DNA of 64,000 nucleotides from NCBI GenBank assembly GCA_951812575.1, contig OX638322.1:2107925-2171924 (forward strand), in the 5' to 3' direction. This DNA comes from Candidatus Binatia bacterium. GTDB lineage: Bacteria > Desulfobacterota > Binatia > Bin18. The translations under genes were made by a program, and so were the position numbers. This document shows positions 32,126 through 41,701 of this stretch, in pieces. The stretch's first letter is position 1; each line of letters begins with the position of its first letter. Below the pieces are notes generated by a model. The model did not search any database, was not told the DNA's origin, and saw only the letters and a list, made by a program, of their open reading frames with translations.

Positions 32126-34289
32126 GGTTCTTTAACGGCAACGAACGAATGCGCTTGCCGGTTGCCGCAAAGATGGCATTACACAGAGCCGGCGCAAGCG
32201 GGGCCATGCCGGGCTCGCCCGCGCCGCCCCAGAAACCGCCAGTCGGCTTGAGGACCACCTCAACCGTGGGCATCTCGGCCAACCGCATCATCCGGTAGTC
32301 ATGAAAATTCGACTGTTCAACCCGGCCCGCCTTAATGGTGATCTCTCCGTACAGCGCGGCTGTCAGGCCGTAGACGACGCTGCCTTCGAGCTGAGCCCGG
32401 ACCGAGTCTGGGTTGGCCACATACCCACAATCAATACCAGTAACCACGCGGTGGATAGTCAACTCACCTGCACCATTAACTGACGCTTCAATCACCGCCG
32501 CGGTATAACTTCCGTAAGAATCCTGCACGGCAATCCCACGGTGGACGCCTTCCGGCAGCGGGCTGTCCCATCCGGCGGCCTCGGCGACCGCGTCCAGAAT
32601 GGCCAGGTCCTTCGACGCCTGGGGGCCCTGGAGGAGGGTGCGGCGAAATTGGTACGGGTCCTGCCCGGCCGCATGGGCTAACTCATCAATGAAACTCTCC
32701 CGAAAGAATGGATTATGAGTATGCGCTACTGCCCGCCACGGTCCTGGTGGCACGTGGGTGTTGCGCATGGCGTATTCCATATGCATGTTCGGGAAGGCGT
32801 ACGGCGCGTCGGCAAAAGTCCGCACCCCGACGATATCAACCCCGTCCCGAATCAGATGAGGGCGGACTGCACTGAAAATCGACTGCTCGGCCTGCCGCAC
32901 GGACCAGGCGGTTGGTTCCCCGGAGGCGTTGAGCGCGGCTCTCATGCGGACCAGGGCCACCGGCCGATAGCGGCCGTGCTGGATATCCTCTTCTCTGGAC
33001 CAGATTAATTGCACCGGGGTGCCGGGCATAGTCTTGGCAATCCTGACGGCCTGGCGCACAAACTCAATATACAGCCCGCGCCGCCCAAAGCCCCCCCCGA
33101 GATGGACCTTGTGGACCTCGACCCGACTCACCGGCACGTTCGCGGTCTCAGCCGTCACAGCCGCGGTGGCCTCGCTGTTCTGGGCCGGCGCCCAGACGTC
33201 AACCCGCTGTTCCGTATACAGCGCCGTACAGTTCTGCGGCTCCATGGTGGCGTGCTCAAGATAGGGGGCATAATAGTCGGCTTCAATTGTTGTGGCCGCG
33301 CTGGTAAATGCGCTGTCGATATCGCCTTCCTGACGTGAAACCGGCGCCTTTTCGAGTTGTATGCCCTCGCGCAGAAACTCCAGGATGCTGTCGCTGCTCA
33401 CCTGGGCGTGCTCTCCAAAATCCCACTCGATAGGCAGCGCGCGGAGCGCCTGCTGCGCGTTCCACCAGCTCTCTTTGGCAACGACAACGACCGCGTCTTC
33501 CAGGGGAAGGACCTTGACCACCCCGCGCATGTCGGCAATTTTGTTAGCGTCCACGCTTTTCAGGCTGCCGCCGAACACCGGGCACTGGGCAATCGCGGCA
33601 TAGACCATGCCGGGCAGCCGGGTATCAATCGCAAACGCGGTCTTGCCCGTGACCTTATCCGGGATGTCAAACCGCTGGGCCGGTTGGCCCAAAAGGGTCC
33701 AGTCTGCGGGGTCTTTGAGCGGCGGACTTTCAGGGATGTCGAGCGTGGCCGCCTCGGCCGCCACCGCTCCAAAGCTGACCTGTCGCTGGGTTGGGGTATG
33801 GGTGATGAGGCTGTTCTCGGCGACACATTCCGCGACCTGTACGCCCCAGCGCCGCGCGGCCGCGCTGGTCAGCATCAGGCGGGCCGCGGCCCCGGCGGTG
33901 CGCAAATACTCCTGGCTGTCACGGATTGATCGGCTGCCGCCGGTCAGCATGGTCCGAAAAATCCGATTGCGCCGCAGATGTTCGCTCGTTGACGCATACT
34001 CGGCCTGGACCTTGCTCCAGTCACAGGCCAGCTCTTCGGCAACCAGCATGGGCAGGCCGGTAAAATTGCCCTGGCCCATTTCTACCCGTGCGACGCGAAT
34101 GATGATGGTGTCATCCGGCCGAATCAGGACCCAGGCTGTCACTTCGGGACTGGTTTCCGCCTGAGAACTCGCCTGCTCGGCCTCGGCCACAGAAGACTTG
34201 GGAAGCGTCACTTCCAGTAACAGCCCGCCCCCAACCGCGGCCGAGCGTAACAAAAACGAACGACGGGACATGTTCGATATCTGTTTCAT
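32106..34289 (-). CDS. Molybdopterin-binding subunit of an IorB-like hydroxylase
   Basis: 727 aa, xanthine-oxidase family, closest in layout to isoquinoline 1-oxidoreductase beta subunit. It has its own twin-arginine signal (SRRSFLLRSAAVGGGLLL), so the enzyme is exported folded. Molybdopterin motifs include VEMGQGNFTGLP, HLGGGFGRRG and the Glu-containing GGAGEPGMAPLAPAL that holds the catalytic glutamate. The 2Fe-2S subunit gene precedes it by ten bases. Substrates are likely N-heterocycles or aldehydes; electrons probably go to cytochrome c. The FAD subunit of classical xanthine dehydrogenase is absent, as usual for this group. Confidence 0.88.
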   Translation of the reverse strand: MKQISNMSRRSFLLRSAAVGGGLLLEVTLPKSSVAEAEQASSQAETSPEVTAWVLIRPDDTIIIRVARVEMGQGNFTGLPMLVAEELACDWSKVQAEYASTSEHLRRNRIFRTMLTGGSRSIRDSQEYLRTAGAAARLMLTSAAARRWGVQVAECVAENSLITHTPTQRQVSFGAVAAEAATLDIPESPPLKDPADWTLLGQPAQRFDIPDKVTGKTAFAIDTRLPGMVYAAIAQCPVFGGSLKSVDANKIADMRGVVKVLPLEDAVVVVAKESWWNAQQALRALPIEWDFGEHAQVSSDSILEFLREGIQLEKAPVSRQEGDIDSAFTSAATTIEADYYAPYLEHATMEPQNCTALYTEQRVDVWAPAQNSEATAAVTAETANVPVSRVEVHKVHLGGGFGRRGLYIEFVRQAVRIAKTMPGTPVQLIWSREEDIQHGRYRPVALVRMRAALNASGEPTAWSVRQAEQSIFSAVRPHLIRDGVDIVGVRTFADAPYAFPNMHMEYAMRNTHVPPGPWRAVAHTHNPFFRESFIDELAHAAGQDPYQFRRTLLQGPQASKDLAILDAVAEAAGWDSPLPEGVHRGIAVQDSYGSYTAAVIEASVNGAGELTIHRVVTGIDCGYVANPDSVRAQLEGSVVYGLTAALYGEITIKAGRVEQSNFHDYRMMRLAEMPTVEVVLKPTGGFWGGAGEPGMAPLAPALCNAIFAATGKRIRSLPLKNHDLRPA

Positions 34290-34299
34290 CGGTACGTCC

Positions 34300-34773
34300 C
34301 TATCCCTTCATCCCGCTGTTCGAGCCGGATTTTTTGGCGGCAGTATGAATGGCGGCCCGAATACGCGTATACGTCCCGCACCGACAAATATTCGTTACGG
34401 ATTCGTTGATGTCGGTGTCGGTTGGCTGGGGCTTTTTCTTCAGCAGCGCCGCGGCCGACATAATCATGCCGGTCTGGCAATATCCGCACTGCGGCACTTG
34501 ATGGGCAATCCACGCCTGCTGTAAGGGATGGCTGCCATCCGTAGAGAGCCCTTCTATGGTCGTAATTTTCTTGCCCGCGGCAATGGAGACCGGCATAACG
34601 CACGAGCGCACCGGTTCGCCATCCAGATGGACGGTGCAGGCTCCACACAAGGACATGCCACAGCCGAATTTCGTCCCGGTCAGCCCCAGGATATCGCGTA
34701 ACACCCACAGCAGCCGCATGTCCGAGCCGACATCAACGCTGTGTTCCGTTCCGTTCACGGTCAATGAAATCAT
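34300..34773 (-). CDS. 2Fe-2S subunit of the IorA type
   Basis: 157 aa from the ATG at 34773, which has AAGGAG at good spacing. The N-terminal plant-type ferredoxin cluster uses Cys38, Cys43, Cys46 and Cys58 ([10 protein letters not shown] ... RSC). The second cluster uses Cys96, Cys99, Cys130 and Cys132 (QCGYCQTG ... CRCGTY), the standard small-subunit pattern of molybdenum hydroxylases. It has no signal peptide and is probably carried across with the large subunit. Confidence 0.92.
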   Translation of the reverse strand: MISLTVNGTEHSVDVGSDMRLLWVLRDILGLTGTKFGCGMSLCGACTVHLDGEPVRSCVMPVSIAAGKKITTIEGLSTDGSHPLQQAWIAHQVPQCGYCQTGMIMSAAALLKKKPQPTDTDINESVTNICRCGTYTRIRAAIHTAAKKSGSNSGMKG

Positions 34774-34800
34774 GCTCTCTCCTTCCCACCTCAACGCTCT

Positions 34801-36750
34801 CTATTTGCACGCATGCGGACTGGGCGGTACGTCCAGGGCAGGGTTGCGTTCAAAAAAGCCGACCGGCATCAGGCTGAAGCCGGCATACTCGACCGGCATC
34901 ACCGGCCAGTCCTCGGGCCGCGGAATATGCGTAAGGCCAAAGGTATGCCAGACAACGATGTCGGTGTCCTCGATATTGCGGTCGCGTGAATAGCGCAGCA
35001 GACCCTCACCACCGGGGCTCTGGAGCGTGATATCGCCGGCCGCGCTGAGTTCGTCCGGTGCGAACGCGGTGACCCACAGATTATGCTGAGCAAACCCGGC
35101 CCGTTGCCCCACATAGGAGTCTGCCTGGGCAAACAGGGTCGGCGTTGCGCCGGCAAGCAGCTTATAGCCGACCGGCACTCCCAGCCGGTTTGTCCGCTGC
35201 GGGTTGACGATCTTCCAGCTCCGACCGGCCTGCGGGGCAGTATCCCGCCGAGCAGCATCTTCGGACTCCAGGAGCGTCGTCTTGGCGCGGAACTGCGTCC
35301 CGTTCGGATTGTCCGGCCCGTGCGGCACGGGTTCGACATCGACTTCGTAGACCGAGTTATTCTCACCGTCCACATCAAAGTCGAGCCGGAAACAGAACAG
35401 ATGCTGGTGAATCGGAGAGGCCAGGTTGGGTGCAATGAGCGGAGCGAATTCGGGCTGCTCGGCCCCGGTTTCCACCGCGCTGACGCCGACGATGCCGGTC
35501 AGCTTGACCTCCATCTGAATCGTGCCGTCCAGGTATAAATACCAGAAGAAGCCATACTCATAATTCCCGACCGTAAAGAACGAGCTGACTACTAAACGCC
35601 GCGAGCGCCGGACTTCCGTGGTCGCGGACAGCAAGTCGCGATGCTTCCACAGCACGCCGTAATCTTCTTCGTGCATGCAGATGGCGTTTTCGATCGTATA
35701 GACAGAACCGTCGGCCAGCAGCGTGGGCATATCAAAGTAATGGATTTCGCCCAGACAGTCGCAGCCCAGGCTGAGCGAATTGGCCAGATTGCCCACACTC
35801 GCCTCGCTGGCATCCAGCACGTGTTTCCAGGTGTGCATGGGGTCGCGGTCACCATAGGGCACCACCATGTCCGCCAGCGACGCCCGATACAGAATGGACC
35901 GCCGCTCCCCGGCATCGTCATAACTCAAGGTATGCAAAACCAGGCCGTGCTGGGGATGCATGCCGACCCTGAACGACCATTTCTGCCATTCCACCGCGTA
36001 TCCATCGACGCGGAAACTCGGCCCCTCGGGCTGGGTAATGGAAATGGGTTTCAGGTCGGTCCGCAGTGAAGGCTGATGGCTGGCCTCGTAGCGTCCGCTC
36101 TCCGGTGGCAGGACGGCCGCGCCGTGGTCTTCCAGATGGACCACCCGGCCTGCGGTCAGGTCCACATGGGCAATCAGACCTTGGAGTGGGCGGGCATAAC
36201 CGTTGTCGGTCTTGTCTTCACGCACAAAAGCAATCGTCCGGGCCAGGCGATGGGTCGGGTCCACGCCGTCGGGCAGGGGACCGCTGCCCGGCCACATATC
36301 GATTTGCACCCGGCTCATATCCTCGACGCCGCGTCGTCTCACCGCGGCCTGCCAGGCGGGGTCGGCTTTGGTGAGCTTGATCGATTGCACCAAGTCTCGC
36401 CCCCCAAATGGGGCCTGTCCGCCGCTGAGGCGCTGCACCTCAAGCAGCTCTCCCGTCGTGATATTGACCCGTGCGTCAAAACTGCCCGCCTGCCTGCCGT
36501 TGGCAGATTCGTCCACCCCCAGAAAGCGCAGCGCCCGAGTAAACGGCCCGCCTGGGGTAAAGGTCTTGACCGCATCTTTGGGCGGCTCTACCAGACTGAC
36601 ACTGGAGAAGGCGAGCTGGCCGCTCAGTTCGCCCGAGCCGGTGAGGATGGCCACGCCGCGCTCAATCTCGCTCCGGCTCAGCGGCTCCAGGGGATGCGTT
36701 GGAAGGGTCTGCGCGTGGTCTGTCTGTGTGTCCTGTATGGCGCTGGTCAT
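34801..36750 (-). CDS. Copper-containing primary amine oxidase
   Basis: 649 aa. Oxidises primary amines to aldehydes with release of ammonia and peroxide, using a topaquinone made from its own tyrosine. The cofactor motif N-Y-E is at 396-398 (TVGNYEYGFFW), so Tyr397 is the precursor. Asp313 is at the expected spacing for the catalytic base. Copper ligands His448 and His450 are in PIHQHLFCF. The surrounding SLGCDCLGEIHYFD segment is typical. No signal peptide. The aldehyde product could feed the molybdenum hydroxylase encoded downstream, but that is an inference. Confidence 0.92.
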   Translation of the reverse strand: MTSAIQDTQTDHAQTLPTHPLEPLSRSEIERGVAILTGSGELSGQLAFSSVSLVEPPKDAVKTFTPGGPFTRALRFLGVDESANGRQAGSFDARVNITTGELLEVQRLSGGQAPFGGRDLVQSIKLTKADPAWQAAVRRRGVEDMSRVQIDMWPGSGPLPDGVDPTHRLARTIAFVREDKTDNGYARPLQGLIAHVDLTAGRVVHLEDHGAAVLPPESGRYEASHQPSLRTDLKPISITQPEGPSFRVDGYAVEWQKWSFRVGMHPQHGLVLHTLSYDDAGERRSILYRASLADMVVPYGDRDPMHTWKHVLDASEASVGNLANSLSLGCDCLGEIHYFDMPTLLADGSVYTIENAICMHEEDYGVLWKHRDLLSATTEVRRSRRLVVSSFFTVGNYEYGFFWYLYLDGTIQMEVKLTGIVGVSAVETGAEQPEFAPLIAPNLASPIHQHLFCFRLDFDVDGENNSVYEVDVEPVPHGPDNPNGTQFRAKTTLLESEDAARRDTAPQAGRSWKIVNPQRTNRLGVPVGYKLLAGATPTLFAQADSYVGQRAGFAQHNLWVTAFAPDELSAAGDITLQSPGGEGLLRYSRDRNIEDTDIVVWHTFGLTHIPRPEDWPVMPVEYAGFSLMPVGFFERNPALDVPPSPHACK

Positions 36751-36782
36751 GCTGATTTCTCCTTTATATTAACGCGGCCTGT

Positions 36783-37529
36783 TCAGCGTCCGCCCGAAAT
36801 ATCGTAGATCGTCGTGGTGACGTACGAGGCCTCATCCGTGCAGATCCACACCACCAGATTGGCGACCTCTTCGGGTTCGCAGATACGCCCCAGGACCGTC
36901 TGCGCCTTGGCGATGGCTTCGGCGCGCTCGATGCCGATACTCGCTTCAAAAATTTCCGTCCGGGTAATGCCGGGCCGCACGCAACAGACCCGAATCCCCT
37001 CGTGCCCGACTTCCCTGGACAGACCCAGGGTAAAGGAGTCAAGCGCGCCTTTGCTTGAGGCGTAGACCACATCGCCCGGCAGCCCGCCGTACCGTGAGGA
37101 AATGGAGCCGACGTTGACGATCACGCCGCCGGTGCCACCGCGTTTGGTGGACATGCGTTTGATGGCCTCGCGGGCGCTCACGAACACGCCAAAGATATTG
37201 AGATTATAAACCCCCTGGATACGCTCCAGTTTGGCGTCGACGACTGCGGTCTCATAGTCGATCGCGGCATTATTCACCAGGGCGGTGACCGGACCGAGTT
37301 CGGTATCGGTCCGGCGAAACAGCTCAACAACGCCTTCTTCTGTTCCTACGTCAGCCTGCACGGCAATCGCCCGTTGTCCGGCCTGTATCACGTCGTGGAC
37401 CACCTCTTCGGCCCGGTCTTTGGCGCGCGCATAGTTGACGCACACGTCAAACCCGGCCCGCGCCGCTCGCCGTGAAATGGCGGCTCCAATGCCGCGACTT
37501 CCGCCTGTCACGATCATGACACCCGACAT
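36783..37529 (-). CDS. Short-chain dehydrogenase/reductase
   Basis: 248 aa classical SDR. The cofactor motif TGGSRGIGAAISRRAA is at 8-23 and NNAAIDYE at about 87. Catalytic Ser lies in NVGSISSRYGG and the YxxxK motif reads YASSKGALDSFTLGLSREVG. The ending VWICTDEASYVTTTIYDISGGR is normal. The closest family is FabG-like 3-ketoacyl reductases, but the substrate cannot be told. It lies 14 bases after hyuA in one operon. Confidence 0.9.
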   Translation of the reverse strand: MSGVMIVTGGSRGIGAAISRRAARAGFDVCVNYARAKDRAEEVVHDVIQAGQRAIAVQADVGTEEGVVELFRRTDTELGPVTALVNNAAIDYETAVVDAKLERIQGVYNLNIFGVFVSAREAIKRMSTKRGGTGGVIVNVGSISSRYGGLPGDVVYASSKGALDSFTLGLSREVGHEGIRVCCVRPGITRTEIFEASIGIERAEAIAKAQTVLGRICEPEEVANLVVWICTDEASYVTTTIYDISGGR

Positions 37530-37543
37530 CCTGTCTCCTTCTG

Positions 37544-39610
37544 TTAGAGGGCAATCGTCAGCAGAGAGCTGCCGTCGGCCTGGACGGTCAACCGGTCATC
37601 CGGGTTGACGACCACCGTGGTTGTGGCGAACTCAACGATGGCCGGGCCGGTCAGCCGGTCACCTGCTGCCAGCGCGTCGCCTTGATAAATCTCGGTTTCC
37701 ACCTCGGCATTGACCCCAGCCATATAGGCCCTGCGTCGGCTGGTCGGTTGTAGCCGGTTCGCGGACTGTGTAGCCAGCCGTCCCTCAGGGGCGGGGCGGT
37801 TGCCTGTGGCGGCGATGCGCCAGTGCAGGCACTCGATGGGCTGGTCGCGCATCGAATAGGTAAATCGCCGCTCGTGCTCGTCATGAAAGTCGGCTTCGAG
37901 CCGACGTAAGAGACCCGTGTCAATCGGTCCGTCGGGCAGCGGTACGGTCAGGTTATGCACCTGGCCCGGATAGCGTCCCTCCAGGTGTCGGGCGAACCGA
38001 ATCTCTTCGGGCTGAAAGCCCTCCTCCTCAAGATGGGAGCCGCCCTCGGCGATCAACTCTTCAAACACCCGGGCGATGTCCGTGGCCGCATCCGGCCGAT
38101 CCGTATAGCAGTGGTGCAGGCGCACATAGTCGTGCCGTACCGGGGTGACCGCCATACCGAAGGCGCACAGACCGCCCGCGGAACGCGGAATCAGCACCTC
38201 GCCGATCTCAAGCACACGAGCCAGTTCGGCCGCGTGCAGGCCACCAGCCCCGCCGCCCGCGACCATGACATAGTCGCGGGGATCGATACCGCGCTCAATC
38301 GAGACCGCCCGGATGGCCGAGGCCATATTCGAGTTCACAATGGTCAGGATACCGGCCGCAGCCTCGCGGACGGACAGCCCCAGTGGCGTGGCAATATGCT
38401 CGGCAATGGCTCGTTGCGCCAGGTGCTCGCTGAGAGAGCGCCGGCCGCCCAGAAACGCACCGGACGACATCCGCCCGACGGCCAGGTTGGCGTCGGTGAC
38501 TGCGGGCGCGCGGCCACCCCGGCCGTAACAGGCCGGCCCCGGCTGGGAACCCGCGCTCTGCGGCCCGACCCGCAGCGCCTTGCCGCTGTCGAGCCAGGCA
38601 ATAGAGCCGCCGCCGGCGCCGATCGAAAGCACCTCGACCCCGTTCACCCCGATGGGCTGATGCGCGACCCGAATATCGGTTGACATGACCGGCTCGCTGT
38701 CGCGCAGCATGCAGACGTCGAAGCTGGTCCCGCCCATGTCGATAATGATCAGTCGGTCGGGGGCTTTGGTATCCGAGGCGTAGTGCGCCCCTGCGGCTGG
38801 CCCAGCCGCGGGGCCCGAGGCCACCGCGTTGACGGGACGCGCCAAAAGGTCCTCAACCGACGCACAGCCGCCGTTGACCTGCATGATCTGCGGCGGATGG
38901 GGCAGGCCGCCGGCTGCCATCTCTTTCTCAAAGGCGCGCAGATAGTCGCCGATGATGGGCGCGATATAGGCCGACAGCACGGTTGACGAGGTGCGCTCCC
39001 ACTCCCGAATCTCGGGCAGGACATCACAGGAGCACAGCACATCGACGCCGGGCAGTTCCTCACGCACGATCTCGGCGGTGCGCTTTTCGTGGCTGGGATC
39101 GACGATAGACCACAGATAGGCCACCGCCACCGCTTTGACACTGTGGGCGCCGAAGCGCCGCGCCGCGTTGCGAACGGCCTCTTCGTCGAGCGGTAAGACC
39201 TCGGAACCGTCCGCGCCAATGCGCTCGGGAATGCCCTGGCGTAAATAGCGCGGAATAAAGTCCTCGGGCTTCTGGAGGTGGATGTTGAACCGTTCGGGCT
39301 TCCCGCCCCGGCCCAGATACATGATGTCGCGAAAGCCCTGGGTGCACAGCAGGCCGATGGCCGGCCCGTTGCGCTGTATCAGGGCATTGGTCGCCATGGT
39401 CTGACCATGCACCAGAAACTCCGTCTCACGCAGCAGCACTTCGACCGTGGTTCCGGCTTCCTCGGCCATACCGGCGAGACCCCGCGTAATCGCAAGCAAC
39501 GGCTGGTCGGGAGTCGAGTCTTCTTTGTAGACGTGGAACCTGCCGTCGTCGCGCAGCAGGACCACATCGGTGAAGGTGCCGCCGATATCGATGCCGACTC
39601 GATGCCCCAT
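37544..39610 (-). CDS. hyuA: Hydantoinase/oxoprolinase subunit A
   Basis: 688 aa ATP-dependent amidohydrolase subunit. Motifs: VGIDIGGTFTDVVLLRDDG at the N-terminus, GQTMATNALIQRNGPAIGLL, IIDMGGTSFDVCML, GAGGGSIAWLDSGKALRVGP and GPACYGRGGRAPAVTDANL. The C-terminal domain GPAIVEFATTTVVVNPDDR is complete. It starts two bases after the hyuB stop, so the two are co-translated. Substrates of related enzymes include hydantoins, 5-oxoproline, acetone and N-methylhydantoin. Confidence 0.92.
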   Translation of the reverse strand: MGHRVGIDIGGTFTDVVLLRDDGRFHVYKEDSTPDQPLLAITRGLAGMAEEAGTTVEVLLRETEFLVHGQTMATNALIQRNGPAIGLLCTQGFRDIMYLGRGGKPERFNIHLQKPEDFIPRYLRQGIPERIGADGSEVLPLDEEAVRNAARRFGAHSVKAVAVAYLWSIVDPSHEKRTAEIVREELPGVDVLCSCDVLPEIREWERTSSTVLSAYIAPIIGDYLRAFEKEMAAGGLPHPPQIMQVNGGCASVEDLLARPVNAVASGPAAGPAAGAHYASDTKAPDRLIIIDMGGTSFDVCMLRDSEPVMSTDIRVAHQPIGVNGVEVLSIGAGGGSIAWLDSGKALRVGPQSAGSQPGPACYGRGGRAPAVTDANLAVGRMSSGAFLGGRRSLSEHLAQRAIAEHIATPLGLSVREAAAGILTIVNSNMASAIRAVSIERGIDPRDYVMVAGGGAGGLHAAELARVLEIGEVLIPRSAGGLCAFGMAVTPVRHDYVRLHHCYTDRPDAATDIARVFEELIAEGGSHLEEEGFQPEEIRFARHLEGRYPGQVHNLTVPLPDGPIDTGLLRRLEADFHDEHERRFTYSMRDQPIECLHWRIAATGNRPAPEGRLATQSANRLQPTSRRRAYMAGVNAEVETEIYQGDALAAGDRLTGPAIVEFATTTVVVNPDDRLTVQADGSSLLTIAL

Positions 39611-39612
39611 GT

Positions 39613-41538
39613 TTACGCCTCCTGCGGTGCAGGGCTGAAGTTCCGGGCGATGGTCGGCGCTTCGAGATAGCGGTCGCCGGGGCGCAGGTTCTGCTGCGTC
39701 CAGGTGCCGGCAGCCGGAGCGGTCGGTTCGATCATCGGGCGCTCGTTCCGGCGCAGTTCGGCTCGGAGTTGCTCGGTCGCGTCAAGGTCGAGGCTGCGCT
39801 CAAGGTCGTCCTTGACGACTATACCGAACACGTTACGGGCCGTGTCTTCGCTGATCCACTCGTCCCGCAGGTCGCGTCGTACCTGTTCCGGGTCGCGGTC
39901 GAGCGGGTTGCCCCAGCCTCCGCCGCCCGCGGACACGCCGTTCCAGGTCTCGCCTTCACGAATCAGGAGTTGTCCCGCGGAGGAGGTGAAGGTCCGGCTG
40001 CCATCTTCATGCTCAATATAGATGCCACCGCCTGGGCTCATGGTGCCGCCGTTCACCCCGTGGGGCGGGTTCTTCAGGCCCTCGCCAAAGCCGACGCACT
40101 CCATATCGCCGGCAATCGGTCGATAGCGCGTGCGCAGCCCTGGGCCGCCGATCCACTGCCCCATGCCCAGGGCGTCAGTCTCAATCTCGTTCTGCTCAAC
40201 GCGGATCGGATACAGCAACTCCAACTGCTCGATCGAGGCCGAGGTGAGCCCGCCCATGCCGGCAATAGTGCACAGGACCGGCCAGCCATCGGCGTCTTTT
40301 GCCGCGCCCTGGCCTCCGCCGCTGTTGAACAGCATGCAGCCCCACTCCTTGCCGGTTCTCGAATCAACCCCGTTGAAGTTCGGGACATGGGCGGTATGCG
40401 CCCCGCCCGCGGGCACACGCTCGGGAATGGCCTCGGCCATGGCGATGTTGATCACATCGTGCATGGGGTCGGCCGGATTCTGGGTTGCCCCTGCAACCGC
40501 GGCCGGCCACTTGGCCAGGCAGATGGTGTTATCGTCGGCGTCAGCGCTGATGTGTTGCAGCACGCCGTGGTTATGCGGAATGTCCGAGTCGATATAGTAC
40601 AGGAAGGGGATCGTCGAGGTCGCCATCATGACCGCATAGGTCGCGTTGAAAGAGCCGGTGGACGGTGGCCCACCGCTGTAATGGACGTGGATATCCGCGC
40701 CCTTCTTAGTGACGGTGGCCCGAATCGGAATATCGGTCGCCCCGTTGCCGTCGGTGTCGGTCCAGGTCTCGCCTGCGTAGACCCCGTCGGGAATCGCGCG
40801 GAACTCCTCCGAGGCGCGCTGGTCGGCGTAGTCCATGAGGCCGTCGCTATAGCGCACCACCTCGTCACGGCCGTACTGTTCGCATAGCTCGATCAGGCCC
40901 TTGCGGGCCACGCCGCAGGCCCCGAGCTGGGCGCGCAGGTCGCCGTGCAGGGCGTCCCGGTAGCGCACATTCGAGAGATACAGTTCGACAATATCGTGGC
41001 GCTCGACCCCGCGGTCGACCAGCTTGGTCGGCGGAATGACAATGCCCTCCTGGAAGATGGTCTTGGCCGCGGGCACGATGCTCGACGCCTCGATAGCACC
41101 GGTATCGAGCTGATGGCCGCGCGCCACGGTCCAGAACACCTGCTTGCCGTCCACGAAGACCGGCTGGGCCGTCACCAGGTCCGGGATATGGGTGTTACCC
41201 CGATAGGGATCGTTCGACATATACACGTCGCCGTCGTGGATGTCGTCTCCAAACACCGAGACGATTTCCATCAGCAGGGTCCGAATGCTGTTGCAGTGGA
41301 TGGGCAGGCAATCGGCCATGGTGACCTGACGCGGTCCGCTGGCATGGGCGTCGTAGATCATGCACGAGTAGTCGCGGGCCAGGGCGATGACCGAGGTCCA
41401 CGCCGTCTGCTCCATCGCCAGGGTCATCTCCTGACCGATGGCTTCAAAGCGGTTACGGATCACACTGAAAGTGATGGGGTCGAACGCTGCCTGCGTGGGC
41501 GGCAGAGGGATGGCATCAATCTTACTGGCCGTTGCCAT
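39613..41538 (-). CDS. hyuB: Hydantoinase/oxoprolinase subunit B
   Basis: 641 aa. FDPITFSVIRNRFEAIGQEM, AMEQTAWTSVIALARDYSCM, DPYRGNTHIPDLVTAQPVFV, GHQLDTGA and FNSGGGQGAAKDADG are hallmark HyuB segments. It is the first gene of the 37.5-41.5 kb operon. It is separate from hyuA, unlike the fused enzyme at 16422-20099, so the window carries two members of this superfamily. Confidence 0.92.
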   Translation of the reverse strand: MATASKIDAIPLPPTQAAFDPITFSVIRNRFEAIGQEMTLAMEQTAWTSVIALARDYSCMIYDAHASGPRQVTMADCLPIHCNSIRTLLMEIVSVFGDDIHDGDVYMSNDPYRGNTHIPDLVTAQPVFVDGKQVFWTVARGHQLDTGAIEASSIVPAAKTIFQEGIVIPPTKLVDRGVERHDIVELYLSNVRYRDALHGDLRAQLGACGVARKGLIELCEQYGRDEVVRYSDGLMDYADQRASEEFRAIPDGVYAGETWTDTDGNGATDIPIRATVTKKGADIHVHYSGGPPSTGSFNATYAVMMATSTIPFLYYIDSDIPHNHGVLQHISADADDNTICLAKWPAAVAGATQNPADPMHDVINIAMAEAIPERVPAGGAHTAHVPNFNGVDSRTGKEWGCMLFNSGGGQGAAKDADGWPVLCTIAGMGGLTSASIEQLELLYPIRVEQNEIETDALGMGQWIGGPGLRTRYRPIAGDMECVGFGEGLKNPPHGVNGGTMSPGGGIYIEHEDGSRTFTSSAGQLLIREGETWNGVSAGGGGWGNPLDRDPEQVRRDLRDEWISEDTARNVFGIVVKDDLERSLDLDATEQLRAELRRNERPMIEPTAPAAGTWTQQNLRPGDRYLEAPTIARNFSPAPQEA

Positions 41539-41701
41539 GGGTTCACTCCTTTACGAAACGGTTCTACTCACAGACCGGACTACCGCAGGAAAACATCTCC
41601 GAATCGTAAACGCTGAGGCGGGAAGAATCAATGCGTGAGCGCGCTACGCTTCTTCCCAAATCTATCTCGTGCGTGCATACTCACTTGATGAGGGAAACCC
41701 C

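Noticed and set aside
39769..40887. 372-codon plus-strand frame
   Set aside because: Fully antisense to hyuB; composition-driven.
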